A DNA stretch of 30,782 nucleotides from an uncultured Oscillospiraceae bacterium. GTDB taxonomy: Bacteria; Bacillota; Clostridia; Oscillospirales; Oscillospiraceae. How positions within the stretch are numbered: position 1 is the stretch's first letter; each line of letters opens with the position of its first letter. The DNA lies in contig CAJLCG010000019.1 of NCBI GenBank assembly GCA_905205085.1, positions 1-30,782 of the forward strand. Direction: 5' to 3'. The position numbers and the translations under genes are program-made. The notes beneath the pieces were generated by a model, which did not search any database, was not told the origin of the DNA, and worked only from the letters and a program-made list of their open reading frames with translations. This document shows positions 1 to 8,133 of this stretch, one piece after another.

Positions 1-1
1 C

Positions 2-1411
2 AACGTGGGCGACAACGTGGGCGACGTGGCCGGCATGGGCGCCGACCTCTATGAGTCCTACGTGGGCTCCATCCTGGCCACCTTTGCCCTGGGAGCCAGC
101 GCAGGCTATGGCTGGAACGGATTGATTTTGCCCATCCTGCTGGCGGTGTGCGGCATTCTCTGCTCCATCGTGGGCAGCTTCTTTGTAAAAACGGAGGAAA
201 ACGCCTCCCAGAAGTCCCTGCTGCGCTCCCTGCGCACCGGCACTTATCTGGCCGCCGCCCTCTCCGCCATCGCTGCCGCTCCTCTCACCTACTTCCTGCT
301 GGGCCACTGGGGTGTGTATGTGGCCATTCTGGCCGGGCTGGCCGGGGGCTGCGCCATTGGCTACTTCACCGAATACTACACCTCCGACACCTATAAGCCC
401 ACCCAGCGGCTGGCTGCCGCCTCTGAGACCGGTGCGGCCACCGTGATTATCGGCGGCATCTCCCTGGGTATGCTGTCCACCATCGCCTCCATTCTGGTGG
501 TGGCCATCGCCATCCTGGTCAGCTTCTATGCCGCCGGAGGAGCCTCCTCCTTCAACCAGGGCCTCTACGGCATCGGCATTGCCGCCGTGGGCATGCTGTC
601 CACTCTGGGCATCACCCTGGCCACCGACGCCTACGGCCCGGTAGCCGACAACGCGGGCGGCATCGCCGAGATGTCCGGCCTGCCCGAATCCGTCCGGGAG
701 CGCACCGACGCCCTGGACTCCTTGGGCAACACCACCGCCGCCACCGGCAAGGGCTTTGCCATCGGCTCGGCCTCCCTCACCGCCCTGGCTCTGCTGGTGT
801 CCTATGTGAACATCGTGCAGACCAAGACCCCGGAGGTGCTGGACCTCACCCTCACCAATCCTCTGATGCTGGTTGGTCTCTTCGTGGGTGCCATGCTCAC
901 CTTCGTCTTTTCCGCCCTCACCATGAACGCGGTGCAGACCGCCGCCCAGTCCATTGTGGTGGAGGTGCGCCGCCAGTTTAAGGAGATCGCGGGCATCATG
1001 GAACACGAGACCGACCCGGACTACGCCTCCTGCGTGGCCCTGTGCACCAAGGGCGCGCTGCGGGAGATGGTGGTCCCCGCCCTGCTGGCCATCGTGGTGC
1101 CCATCCTCACCGGCCTCATCCTGGGCCCCATCGGCGTGGTGGGCCTGCTGGGCGGCGTGTCGGTCACCGGCTTTGCCATGGCGGTATTCATGTCCAACGC
1201 GGGCGGCGCCTGGGACAACGCGAAAAAGTACATTGAGGCTGGCCACCACGGAGGCAAGGGCTCCGACTGCCACAAGGCCGCCGTGGTGGGCGACACGGTG
1301 GGCGACCCCTTCAAGGACACCTCCGGTCCCTCCCTCAACATCCTCATCAAGCTGGTGTCCACGGTGTCCATCGTGTTCTCCGGATTGGTGGTAGCCTTTC
1401 ACATTTTGTAA
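2..1411 (+). CDS. hppA: K+-dependent membrane-bound pyrophosphatase, C-terminal two thirds (partial)
   Basis: Membrane pyrophosphatase that couples hydrolysis of pyrophosphate to outward pumping of H+ and/or Na+. The reading frame is already open at base 2, so the 5' end lies outside the window; 469 of the family's usual roughly 650-700 residues are present. The fragment opens inside the catalytic loop [18 protein letters not shown], whose aspartates bind Mg-pyrophosphate, and ends with the second conserved acid loop ([17 protein letters not shown]) and a last helix. Many hydrophobic helices lie between. The motif [10 protein letters not shown] carries alanine where K+-independent enzymes carry lysine (GNTTK), so this belongs to the K+-dependent subfamily by established family rules. 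Which ion is pumped cannot be read from this part alone. A strong hairpin terminator follows the stop codon directly. Identity is very secure. Confidence 0.96.
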   Translation, partial: NVGDNVGDVAGMGADLYESYVGSILATFALGASAGYGWNGLILPILLAVCGILCSIVGSFFVKTEENASQKSLLRSLRTGTYLAAALSAIAAAPLTYFLLGHWGVYVAILAGLAGGCAIGYFTEYYTSDTYKPTQRLAAASETGAATVIIGGISLGMLSTIASILVVAIAILVSFYAAGGASSFNQGLYGIGIAAVGMLSTLGITLATDAYGPVADNAGGIAEMSGLPESVRERTDALDSLGNTTAATGKGFAIGSASLTALALLVSYVNIVQTKTPEVLDLTLTNPLMLVGLFVGAMLTFVFSALTMNAVQTAAQSIVVEVRRQFKEIAGIMEHETDPDYASCVALCTKGALREMVVPALLAIVVPILTGLILGPIGVVGLLGGVSVTGFAMAVFMSNAGGAWDNAKKYIEAGHHGGKGSDCHKAAVVGDTVGDPFKDTSGPSLNILIKLVSTVSIVFSGLVVAFHIL

Positions 1412-1431
1412 TTTTTCTCCCTGATATCACA

Positions 1432-1461
1432 AAGAGGACCCGGCTTAGGCCGGGTCCTCTT
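1432..1461. terminator. Bidirectional intrinsic terminator between hppA and the convergent sensor gene
   Basis: A perfect 13-bp stem (arms 1432-1444 and 1449-1461) closes on a 4-base TTAG loop. It lies just after hppA and is followed on the plus strand by TCGGTTTCCTT. The right arm is also the last four codons of the minus-strand membrane gene, whose TAA stop sits in the loop, so the one hairpin probably ends transcripts from both sides. The T tract is weak on each strand. Confidence 0.75.
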
Positions 1462-2929
1462 CGGTTTCCTTAATGATCCATTGAATGGAGGCCTGAGCTG
1501 TCTGGAAACTTCCCGATCTCCAGATTCCCATCTTTTCATACTCCTCCGCGGTCATCAGTGGATAGTTCCAAAATCCCACCTGGTGCGTATAATTCATCCA
1601 GGACTGCAAAATCTTGTTGATCTCCCCGGCACTCATGGGATAGGTGAGATAGCCCCGGCAGTTTTCCCCATCCAGCGGCATCGAGAACAGGGCCATAGGA
1701 CAGTGGTATTCCGTAGCGCCCCAGAAGATGGAATCGGTGGTGTAATCCTCCACACCCAGGCGGTAGTAGTCCCCCAGATAGGTGGTCCCGTCCTTGTCAT
1801 AGAGCAGCCGTCCGGTGACCGGCCCCTCCATGTGGACACCCTCTACGTCTGCGCGTGCAGCAGTCTTTAGGGCAATGCACTCGGTGGTTCGGTACTTGGG
1901 CTGGGCCTGCCACTGGAAGTGGTGGATGATCTTCCACCGCTTGCCCGGCAGCTCCACCGCCAGATTGGTCGCCTTCAGCTCTTTTACTACATATTCGGTG
2001 TGAACATAGGTATAGGTTCCCATGGAGGTGCGCACCTCCTGCCCGTCGTTAAAGGGCTCCTCGGTGACATCCACCTCCACCCGCAGAGCCCCCTCCAGAC
2101 TGGACAGATCCTCCGCCGACAGGTCATCGGCCACCTGCTCAGGCACACCCAGCTCCACCAGGTGGGAGCGGATCTCCTCCAGGCCCGCCTGCTCCCCCTC
2201 CGGCCGTGGGGCCCATTCCATGGGGTAGCGACCAAAGAGGAGGGTAGCCGCCGAAATACACCCCAGCAGAGCCACAAACCAGATGACCAGGATGTGACCG
2301 TCGGATACCCGCACCGGGGCGGGCTGCACCTGATAGCCTGCCTCATCCAGTAGATGGGCAAATTTACTCAGGCTGCGCAGGACCAGGATATAGATCACCA
2401 GGAGGGTCCCTACAATCATCAGCCCCTGGATATTCAGCAGGGCAAGGGCGGCCAGCACCAGGTAGAGCCAGATGAGCGCTCCGGCGGCCCCTGCTTTCGG
2501 GGGCTGTCCCGCCCGGCGGCGTACTTCTATGATGCCCTGCCACAGACAGATGTACTGGATCAGGGGAATCAGCAGCCCAAAATAGGACAGCCAGATAAGG
2601 GGATGTTCCGAACCCCAGATGGTGGCATTAAGTATAAAGCCAACAAACTGGAATGCCGCCTCGATCAAACTGATGACCCAGCAAACCGTAAAGCACCGGT
2701 TTTCCCGCCGCAGCGCCCGAAAGCCCAACCACAGCAGTACCGTACCCACAGCCACCATTAGATACCGTATGATCCAAAAATTCAAGGTGCACGTGGTCAG
2801 TCCGATGCCCCAGACAATGCGGTGTATCGCCCGCTTCCAGGGGTTGATCTCCTCATCCACCACTGGGGGAGGGGGCAGTTCCCCCGCCTCCTGGGTCAGT
2901 AAAACGTCCAGCTTGTCCTCCTCACGCAT
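1445..2929 (-). CDS. Seven-helix membrane protein, putative anti-sigma/sensor partner of the adjacent sigma factor
   Basis: I do not recognise a named family. Using the ATG at 2929 the protein has 494 residues: a short acidic, proline-rich cytoplasmic N terminus (1-30), about seven hydrophobic helices (roughly 33-50, 52-72, 79-101, 110-133, 149-165, 167-186, 212-232), then about 260 hydrophilic residues that should be extracytoplasmic. The start is set by GGGAGGT eight bases upstream; a GTG at 2938 would lie inside that ribosome site. The ATG overlaps the last 8 bases of the upstream sigma gene, so the two are translationally coupled. Coupling to a sigma gene plus a membrane anchor and large outer domain is the usual anti-sigma/sensor layout, so that role is inferred from context. 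No zinc-binding HxxxCxxC anti-sigma motif is visible near the N terminus, which makes the assignment tentative. Confidence 0.75.
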   Translation of the reverse strand: MREEDKLDVLLTQEAGELPPPPVVDEEINPWKRAIHRIVWGIGLTTCTLNFWIIRYLMVAVGTVLLWLGFRALRRENRCFTVCWVISLIEAAFQFVGFILNATIWGSEHPLIWLSYFGLLIPLIQYICLWQGIIEVRRRAGQPPKAGAAGALIWLYLVLAALALLNIQGLMIVGTLLVIYILVLRSLSKFAHLLDEAGYQVQPAPVRVSDGHILVIWFVALLGCISAATLLFGRYPMEWAPRPEGEQAGLEEIRSHLVELGVPEQVADDLSAEDLSSLEGALRVEVDVTEEPFNDGQEVRTSMGTYTYVHTEYVVKELKATNLAVELPGKRWKIIHHFQWQAQPKYRTTECIALKTAARADVEGVHMEGPVTGRLLYDKDGTTYLGDYYRLGVEDYTTDSIFWGATEYHCPMALFSMPLDGENCRGYLTYPMSAGEINKILQSWMNYTHQVGFWNYPLMTAEEYEKMGIWRSGSFQTAQASIQWIIKETEEDPA

Positions 2930-3467
2930 CAAACTCACCTCCCAGCGCCTTCTGCAGCTTTTTGCGCAGGCGGTACAGCTTGCCTTCCACCGCCCGCTCG
3001 CTGGTTCCCAGCTCCGCGGCGATCTGCCGGGTGGACTGCAAGTAGTAATATTTTCGGTAAAACAGTACCTGCTCCTGGTGGGGCAGCTTGCGGATGGCCT
3101 GTTGGAGCCGCTCCCGTGCCTCGGCTTTCAGCACCTGCTCCTCCGGGCCGTCCCCGGGATGGGGCAGCCTCTCATCCCACTCCGCCCGCCCCGCCTCCCG
3201 GCGGCGCTGGGCTCTTTTTCGGTTGAGGGCCGCGTTCCGGGCCAGAATGGTGAGCCAGGTGGTAAAGCTGCCCTTTTCCGGGTCAAACTGCTCCCGGGCC
3301 TGCCATACCTGGTGGAGGATGTCGGCCACACACTCCTCCCGCTCCTGCGGATCTTCCAGAATAGCGGAAATAACATAGTGTACCAGCGGCGTAAACGCCG
3401 TGGCGATCGCCTCTAAGGCGTCCGGCTCCCCGGCCAGCAGGCGGCGCACCGCCTCCTCTCCCTTCAT
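2922..3467 (-). CDS. RNA polymerase sigma-70 family factor (ECF-like)
   Basis: Alternative sigma factor of 181 residues. A sigma-2 region spans about residues 15-75 (core-binding and -10 recognition, including the segment GSFTTWLTILARNAALNRKR), and a sigma-4 region spans about 115-175 with the helix-turn-helix STRQIAAELGTSERAVEGKL for -35 recognition. There is no sigma-1 or sigma-3 region, as in ECF-type factors. The start is taken at the ATG at 3467, with GGAGG eight bases upstream; a GTG at 3476 in frame would overlap that ribosome site. The next gene overlaps it by 8 bases and encodes a membrane protein, the usual partner arrangement. A TATAAT (minus strand, 3500-3505) lies 33 bases ahead of the start but has no convincing -35. 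The regulon is unknown. Confidence 0.88.
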   Translation of the reverse strand: MKGEEAVRRLLAGEPDALEAIATAFTPLVHYVISAILEDPQEREECVADILHQVWQAREQFDPEKGSFTTWLTILARNAALNRKRAQRRREAGRAEWDERLPHPGDGPEEQVLKAEARERLQQAIRKLPHQEQVLFYRKYYYLQSTRQIAAELGTSERAVEGKLYRLRKKLQKALGGEFDA

Positions 3468-3589
3468 GGCCCCCACCTCCTTCTGTGCGCCTCTATTCTA
3501 TTATACACGGCCCGCCCGGTTACCCCACGGCGTTTTTCCAAAATATTCGTTTCGCTCCTCCATTTTCTTGGTTCTTTTTCCTCTTCTTA

Positions 3590-3614
3590 TTTCCCTACTA
3601 ATTTAGTAGGATAT
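3590..3614. promoter_or_regulatory. Rrf2/IscR-like operator upstream of ldh
   Basis: A perfect dyad CTACTAA-T-TTAGTAG occupies 3595-3609, 70 bases before the ldh start codon. The surrounding 25 bases fit about 20 positions of the published IscR type-1 pattern (ATASYYGACTRWWWYAGTCRRSTAT). The dyad is directly visible; the regulator family is inference. It sits in an AT-rich stretch that probably holds the ldh promoter, although no clear -35/-10 pair could be chosen. Confidence 0.5.
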
Positions 3615-3679
3615 TAGTACCGAATGGCACTCCGAAAAACGGGCAAAACTACTGCCAACTGGAAAGGAGCGTTTATACT

Positions 3680-4627
3680 ATGATCAATGTACGAAAGGCG
3701 GCCATCATCGGCTGCGGTTTTGTGGGGGCTTCCATTGCCTTCAGTTTGATGCAGAAGGGCATTTTCTCCGAGCTGGTGCTCATTGACGCCAACCGGGATA
3801 AGGCGGAGGGCGAGGCCATGGACCTGAGCCACGGTCTGCCCTACACCGCCTCCATGCGCATCTACGTCGGGGACTACGACGACGTGGCCGACTGCGCCAT
3901 GGTCATTGTTACCGCCGGGGCCAACCAGAAGCCCGGCGAGACCCGCCTGGACCTGATTGGCAAGAACGTGGCTATTTTGAAGAGCATCATTCCCCAGCTC
4001 ACCAGCCGGAATTTCAAGGGCATCCTGATGATCGTGTCCAATCCGGTGGACGTACTCACCTACGCCGCCTGGCGGCTGTCCGGCCTGCCCGCCCACCGGG
4101 TGATCGGCTCGGGCACCGTGCTGGACACCGCCCGCCTCAAGTACCTCCTGAGCCAGGAGCTGGGGGTGGACAGCCGCAACGTCCACGCCGCCATCATCGG
4201 CGAGCACGGGGACAGCGAGCTGGCGGTGTGGAGCAGCGCCAACATCTCCACCGTGGATCTGGAGCAGTTCTGCGCCCTGCGGGGCATCACCGACCAGGCC
4301 GCCCTGCGGGATAAGATCTACCACGAGGTGCGGGACAGCGCCTACGAGATTATCCAGCGCAAGGGTGCCACCTACTACGGCATCGCCATGGCGGTCTCCC
4401 GCATTGCCGAGTGCGTCATGAAGGACGAGCACGCCATGCTCCCTGTCTCGGTGCTGCTGGAGGGCCAGTACGGCCTGGACGGCCTGTGCCTGAGCGTGCC
4501 CTCCATTGTGGGCGAGAACGGCGTGGAGACCGTGCTGGAGATTCCCCTGGACGAAAAGGAGCACCAGGCCCTTCTTGCTTCCGCCCAACAGCTGAAAGAA
4601 GTCATCGCCACGTTAGATTTGCCCTAA
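3680..4627 (+). CDS. ldh: L-lactate dehydrogenase
   Basis: NAD-dependent L-lactate dehydrogenase (315 residues) reducing pyruvate to L-lactate in the cytoplasm to regenerate NAD+ during fermentation. The Rossmann motif GCGFVGAS is at 11-18. Gln83 in GANQKPGETR is the residue that selects pyruvate over oxaloacetate, distinguishing it from malate dehydrogenase, and Arg89 is on the substrate-closing loop. The catalytic pair is His176 (GEHGDSE) with Asp149 (LDTAR), and Arg152 binds the substrate carboxylate. AAAGGAG at 3664-3670 sets the start. It is a single-gene unit: a dyad operator lies upstream and a shared terminator follows. The length and all key residues are normal for an active enzyme. 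Confidence 0.95.
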   Translation: MINVRKAAIIGCGFVGASIAFSLMQKGIFSELVLIDANRDKAEGEAMDLSHGLPYTASMRIYVGDYDDVADCAMVIVTAGANQKPGETRLDLIGKNVAILKSIIPQLTSRNFKGILMIVSNPVDVLTYAAWRLSGLPAHRVIGSGTVLDTARLKYLLSQELGVDSRNVHAAIIGEHGDSELAVWSSANISTVDLEQFCALRGITDQAALRDKIYHEVRDSAYEIIQRKGATYYGIAMAVSRIAECVMKDEHAMLPVSVLLEGQYGLDGLCLSVPSIVGENGVETVLEIPLDEKEHQALLASAQQLKEVIATLDLP

Positions 4628-4635
4628 TTTTTATG

Positions 4636-4670
4636 AAAAAGCCGGAGAGCAGCATGCTCTCCGGCTTTTT
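4636..4670. terminator. Bidirectional intrinsic terminator between ldh and the convergent aldolase gene
   Basis: A perfect 15-bp stem (4636-4650 with 4656-4670) on a 5-base loop carries five A residues at its left foot and six T residues at its right foot (4666-4671), so it is a textbook terminator on both strands. It lies 8 bases after the ldh stop and 3 bases beyond the stop of the minus-strand gene. Confidence 0.92.
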
Positions 4671-4673
4671 TGA

Positions 4674-5708
4674 TTATAGATTCTGGATGTCCGCCACCAG
4701 CTCGTCCACGTCCTCCTCCCGGGTGGCCCAGCTGGTGCAGAAGCGCACCGCCGCCCGGTCCTCGTCCACCTGCTGCCAGAAGGAGAAGGCGTACTTCTCC
4801 CCCAGCTTGTCCCGCTGAGCCTGGGTCAGGATGGGGAACTGCTGGTTGGTGGGGGATTTATGAAGCATGGGGATACCCTTTTCCCCAAAAGCTGCCGCCA
4901 GCTTCTGGGCCAGAGCCACGGTGCGGCGGCCCAGCTGCTCATAGAGGCCATCCTGGAACAGAACCTCAAACTGGATGCCCAGCAGCCGTCCCTTAGCCAG
5001 CATGCCGCCCATGCGCTTGATCATGTACCGGAAGTCCTTCTGGATGGCCGGGTCGGGGATGACCACCGCCTCGCCAAACAGGGCCCCTACTTTAGTGCCG
5101 CCAATGTAAAACACATTGGCCAGCCGGGCCAGGTCGGCCAGGGTCACATCGTTTTCCTCTGCCCCCAAACCGTAGCCGCACCGGGCCCCGTCGATGTACA
5201 GGGGCAGGTGGTAGTCGTCGCAGACTGCCCGGATGTCCTCCAGCTCAGAGCGGGAGTAGAGGGTTCCCTCCTCAGTAGGCTGGGAGAGGTAGACCATGCC
5301 GGGCTGGACGATATGCTCATGGGTGGCGTCCCCCCAGTGGGCCTCACAGGCCTGACGAATCTGTTGGGCGGTGATTTTCCCCTCCTTGGCGGGCAGAGGA
5401 AGCACCTTGTGGCCGCTGGCCTCGATGGCTCCCGTCTCATGGACGTTGATGTGCCCGGTCTGAGCACACAGCGCCCCCTGGTAGGGGCGCAGGATGGCGG
5501 CGATCACGGTGGCGTTGGCCTGGGTCCCCCCCACCAGAAACTCCACCGCCGCCTCCGGGGCCTGGCAGGCCTGGCGGATCAGGTCTCTGGCATGGTCACA
5601 GTGGGGGTCCATGCCATAGCCCGCCGTCTGCTCCAGATTGGTCTGGGCCAGGACCTCCAAAATCTTAGGGTGGGCCCCCTCCCCGTAGTCGCATTCAAAT
5701 CGAATCAT
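4674..5708 (-). CDS. ltaE: Low-specificity L-threonine aldolase / beta-eliminating lyase family enzyme
   Basis: PLP-dependent fold-type I enzyme of 344 residues, close to the usual 340-350 for threonine aldolases, which split L-threonine into glycine and acetaldehyde. The Schiff-base lysine is Lys206 in YIGGTKVGALFG, and Asp173 in YIDGAR is the pyridine-nitrogen partner. The glycine-rich phosphate-binding start FLVGGTQANATV is at 58-69. The start codon has GGGAG upstream in GAAGGGAGCAAGGACATG. The gene stands alone, with its own promoter candidate at 5756-5784 and a shared terminator with ldh. Substrate specificity among threonine, allo-threonine and related beta-hydroxy amino acids cannot be decided from sequence. 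Confidence 0.88.
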   Translation of the reverse strand: MIRFECDYGEGAHPKILEVLAQTNLEQTAGYGMDPHCDHARDLIRQACQAPEAAVEFLVGGTQANATVIAAILRPYQGALCAQTGHINVHETGAIEASGHKVLPLPAKEGKITAQQIRQACEAHWGDATHEHIVQPGMVYLSQPTEEGTLYSRSELEDIRAVCDDYHLPLYIDGARCGYGLGAEENDVTLADLARLANVFYIGGTKVGALFGEAVVIPDPAIQKDFRYMIKRMGGMLAKGRLLGIQFEVLFQDGLYEQLGRRTVALAQKLAAAFGEKGIPMLHKSPTNQQFPILTQAQRDKLGEKYAFSFWQQVDEDRAAVRFCTSWATREEDVDELVADIQNL

Positions 5709-5724
5709 GTCCTTGCTCCCTTCC

Positions 5725-5742
5725 CGCCCTTTGGAAAGGGCG
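5725..5742 (+). terminator. Hairpin in the ltaE leader; reads as a plus-strand (antisense) terminator
   Basis: The 8-bp inverted repeat CGCCCTTT-gg-AAAGGGCG lies between the ltaE promoter and ribosome site. On the plus strand it is followed by CTTGTTTTTTC, the shape of an intrinsic terminator, although no plus-strand gene ends here. It could stop antisense transcription through ltaE or simply be a leader hairpin. Confidence 0.4.
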
Positions 5743-5755
5743 CTTGTTTTTTCTT

Positions 5756-5784
5756 ATCATACCGCGCCCGCCTTATCGGCGCAA
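5756..5784 (-). promoter_or_regulatory. Promoter candidate for ltaE
   Basis: On the minus strand TTGCGC (5779-5784), a 17-base spacer and TATGAT (5756-5761) lie 48 bases ahead of the start codon. The -10 is good; the -35 matches only its TTG half. Confidence 0.5.
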
Positions 5785-5802
5785 GTCCCGCGATGAGGGA
5801 AT

Positions 5803-5834
5803 AAAAATTGCCGCCTATCAAGGCGGCAATTTTT
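5803..5834 (-). terminator. Intrinsic terminator of the PPK2 gene
   Basis: A perfect 14-bp stem (5803-5816 with 5821-5834) on a 4-base loop. On the minus strand it lies 5 bases after the stop codon and its right arm ends in five T residues. The foot is A/T-paired, so it could also act on plus-strand transcripts. Confidence 0.88.
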
Positions 5835-5839
5835 GTTTT

Positions 5840-7309
5840 TCAGTCCAGGGCCTGCTCCAGGGCGCGGATCACGATCTTCAGCGCCTTGATACGGGCATAG
5901 CGCTTGTCCACCGACTCCAGGATATACCAGGGTGCGTTCTCCGTGTTGGTGCAGGAGAGCATCTCGTTGACCGCCACCTGATACTCGTCCCACTTCTCCC
6001 GGTTGCGCCAGTCCTCATCGGTGATCTTCCAGCGCTTCTCCGGGGTGTTCTCCCGGGCCTGGAAGCGCTGGAGCTGGGTGTCCTTGTCGATCTGCACCCA
6101 GAATTTCAGCACCACCGCCCCCGCATCGGTGAGCTCCCGCTCAAACTCGTTGATCTCGTCGTAGGCCCGCTGCCAGTCCTCCAGGGTGCAGAAGCCCTCC
6201 AACCGTTCCACCATCACCCGTCCGTACCAGCTGCGGTCAAAGATGGCGATGTGCCCCGTCTTGGGCAGTTTACGCCAGAAGCGCCAGAGATAGTGGCGGT
6301 GCTTCTCGTCCGGTGTGGGGCTGGCGATGGGCACCACCTCGTAGCCCCGGGGGTCCAGGGCGGAGGCCAGGCGCTTGATGTTGCCTCCCTTGCCGGCGGC
6401 GTCCCAGCCCTCGTAGGCGATAACCACGGGGATTTTCTTGCGGTAGAGCTGGTTGTGCAGGTCCTCCAGCTTCTCCCGGCACGCCTCCAGCTCCCGCTGG
6501 TACTTGTCCTTGTCCAGGGACTTATCCAGCTTGATCTTCTCCAGGGGCTCCGTTTCCACCAAGGGCCAGCGGTATACCGGCGGCTCTGCCGTGGGCGGGC
6601 AGCGCAGGGCGGCGGTGATCTGCTGGTAGAGCCAGTCGGCTGCCGCCGCCTGCGCATAGGGCGCGGAGGTGCTGTCGATCACCTTCCAGGGAGCCCAGTC
6701 AGTGTGGGTAGCCTCCATAAAGTCGTCAAAGGCCTCCTGGGTACGGCGGTAGTTTTTATTCTGCCGCCAGTCGTTCTCCCCCACCCGCCAGGCGGTGTCC
6801 TTATGCTTTTCCAGCTTCTCCAGCCGCTTGCGCTGGGCATCCTGCTCAATGTGCAAAAACAGCTTCACCAGCAGGTATCCCCCCGCCGCCAGCTGCCGCT
6901 CAAACAGGCGCACGCTCTCCAGCCGCCGCTGGTACTCCCCGTCGGACAGGTCGCCCCGCAGCCGCTCCCGCACCGTCTCGTCCATCCATCCGGAGTCCAA
7001 AAACAGGATCTTTCCCTGCTCGGGAATGGCCTCAAAGTGGCGCTTGAGAAAGGGCCAGCGCCGCTCCTCCTGGGTGGGCATGGTCACGCTGCGCACCAGG
7101 AACCCCCGGGGGTCCAGCTCCCGGATGAGGGAGCGGATCATACTGCCCTTGCCGGAGGCTCCCCACCCTTCAATGAGCACGATCACCGGCAGGCCTGCGG
7201 CCTTGATGGGCTGCTGCAAGCCCGCCAGATCCAGCCGCCGGGTCTTCAGGCGGGCCTTGCACTCCGCCTCGTCCCATTTTTTCTGGCTGAATTTCCACTC
7301 CTCCAGCAT
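5840..7309 (-). CDS. pap: Two-domain PPK2 family polyphosphate:AMP phosphotransferase
   Basis: Polyphosphate kinase 2 family enzyme with two fused PPK2 domains (489 residues), the architecture of class II/PAP enzymes that use polyphosphate to phosphorylate AMP to ADP. Domain 1 (about 1-235) has Walker A EGWGASGKG (47-55) and a changed Walker B, LDSGW (104-108). Domain 2 (about 265-489) has Walker A YEGWDAAGKGG (299-309) and the intact FDRSWYGR (357-364). In known two-domain PAP enzymes the C-terminal domain is the active one, which agrees with the degenerate N-terminal Walker B here. A GGGGG ribosome site precedes the ATG. It has its own promoter and terminator. Exact nucleotide preference is inferred from architecture only. 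Confidence 0.9.
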   Translation of the reverse strand: MLEEWKFSQKKWDEAECKARLKTRRLDLAGLQQPIKAAGLPVIVLIEGWGASGKGSMIRSLIRELDPRGFLVRSVTMPTQEERRWPFLKRHFEAIPEQGKILFLDSGWMDETVRERLRGDLSDGEYQRRLESVRLFERQLAAGGYLLVKLFLHIEQDAQRKRLEKLEKHKDTAWRVGENDWRQNKNYRRTQEAFDDFMEATHTDWAPWKVIDSTSAPYAQAAAADWLYQQITAALRCPPTAEPPVYRWPLVETEPLEKIKLDKSLDKDKYQRELEACREKLEDLHNQLYRKKIPVVIAYEGWDAAGKGGNIKRLASALDPRGYEVVPIASPTPDEKHRHYLWRFWRKLPKTGHIAIFDRSWYGRVMVERLEGFCTLEDWQRAYDEINEFERELTDAGAVVLKFWVQIDKDTQLQRFQARENTPEKRWKITDEDWRNREKWDEYQVAVNEMLSCTNTENAPWYILESVDKRYARIKALKIVIRALEQALD

Positions 7310-7335
7310 AAAAACGCCCCCTTTGTTTTTTCTTT

Positions 7336-7364
7336 AGTGTACACGTCCAAGGCCAAAATTACAA
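7336..7364 (-). promoter_or_regulatory. Promoter for the PPK2 gene
   Basis: On the minus strand TTGTAA (7359-7364), 17 bases and TACACT (7336-7341) lie 26 bases ahead of the PPK2 start codon. The -35 touches the T run of the terminator that ends the upstream liv operon, so the two signals are packed together. Confidence 0.6.
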
Positions 7365-7365
7365 T

Positions 7366-7410
7366 GAAAAAACGCGCCAAAAAGAGGGCATTTTCCCTCT
7401 TTTTGACGCG
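7366..7410 (-). terminator. Intrinsic terminator of the liv operon
   Basis: A 16-bp stem with one mismatch (7373-7388 with 7395-7410) and a 6-base loop, followed on the minus strand by TTTTTTCATTG. It begins 10 bases after the livF stop codon. Confidence 0.88.
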
Positions 7411-7419
7411 CTGCTGGGC

Positions 7420-8130
7420 TTAGCCGCCCAGGTAAGCTTTTTTGATCTCGGGGCTGCGGATGAGCTCCTCGCCGGTGCCGGTGGTGACGATCTTGCCCGT
7501 CTCCAGTACGTAGCCCCGGTGGGCTACGGACAGAGCCATCTGGGCATTCTGCTCAACCAGCAGGATGGTGGACCCCTGCTTGTTCAGGTTTTGGATGATC
7601 TCAAAGATCTGCTCCACCAGCAGGGGAGCCAGGCCCATGGAGGGCTCGTCCAGCATCAGCAGCTGGGGGTGGGACATGAGGGCACGGCCCATGGCCAGCA
7701 TCTGCTGCTCGCCGCCGGACAGAGTGCCCGCCACCTGGTTGCGCCGCTCCTTCAGACGGGGGAAGAGCTCAAAGACCATCTCCAGGTCCTTGGGCACCCC
7801 GGCGGGAGACTGGGTGTAGGCCCCCATCTCCAGATTCTCCTGCACCGACATCTGCAGGAAAACACGCCGTCCCTCGGGGACCTGAGCCAGGCCCTGGGCC
7901 ACCAGCTTGTCCGCCCGGACGTTGGAAATGTTCTGGCCCTGGAAGGTGATGCTGCCCGTGCGGGAGCGCAGCAGACCGGAAATAGTCTGCAGGGTGGTGG
8001 TCTTGCCCGCGCCGTTGGCGCCGATGAGTGTGACGATCTCGCCCCGGTTTACCTCAAAGGAGATGTCCTTGATGGCGTGGATGGCGCCGTAGTAGACGTT
8101 GATCCCTTCCACCTTCAAAATTGTATCCAT
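7420..8130 (-). CDS. livF: Branched-chain amino acid ABC transporter, ATP-binding protein LivF
   Basis: One of the two cytoplasmic ATPases of a HAAT-type (branched-chain amino acid) importer; 236 residues, typical LivF length. Walker A GANGAGKT is at 37-44, the signature LSGGEQQ lies near 138-144 and Walker B plus following residues read LLMLDEPSMGLAP. The LSGGEQQMLAMGRALM stretch is characteristic of LivF rather than LivG. AAGGAGG precedes the ATG. It is the last gene of the livK-H-M-G-F operon, 3 bases after livG, and is followed by a strong terminator. Confidence 0.95.
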   Translation of the reverse strand: MDTILKVEGINVYYGAIHAIKDISFEVNRGEIVTLIGANGAGKTTTLQTISGLLRSRTGSITFQGQNISNVRADKLVAQGLAQVPEGRRVFLQMSVQENLEMGAYTQSPAGVPKDLEMVFELFPRLKERRNQVAGTLSGGEQQMLAMGRALMSHPQLLMLDEPSMGLAPLLVEQIFEIIQNLNKQGSTILLVEQNAQMALSVAHRGYVLETGKIVTTGTGEELIRSPEIKKAYLGG

Positions 8131-8133
8131 GGA

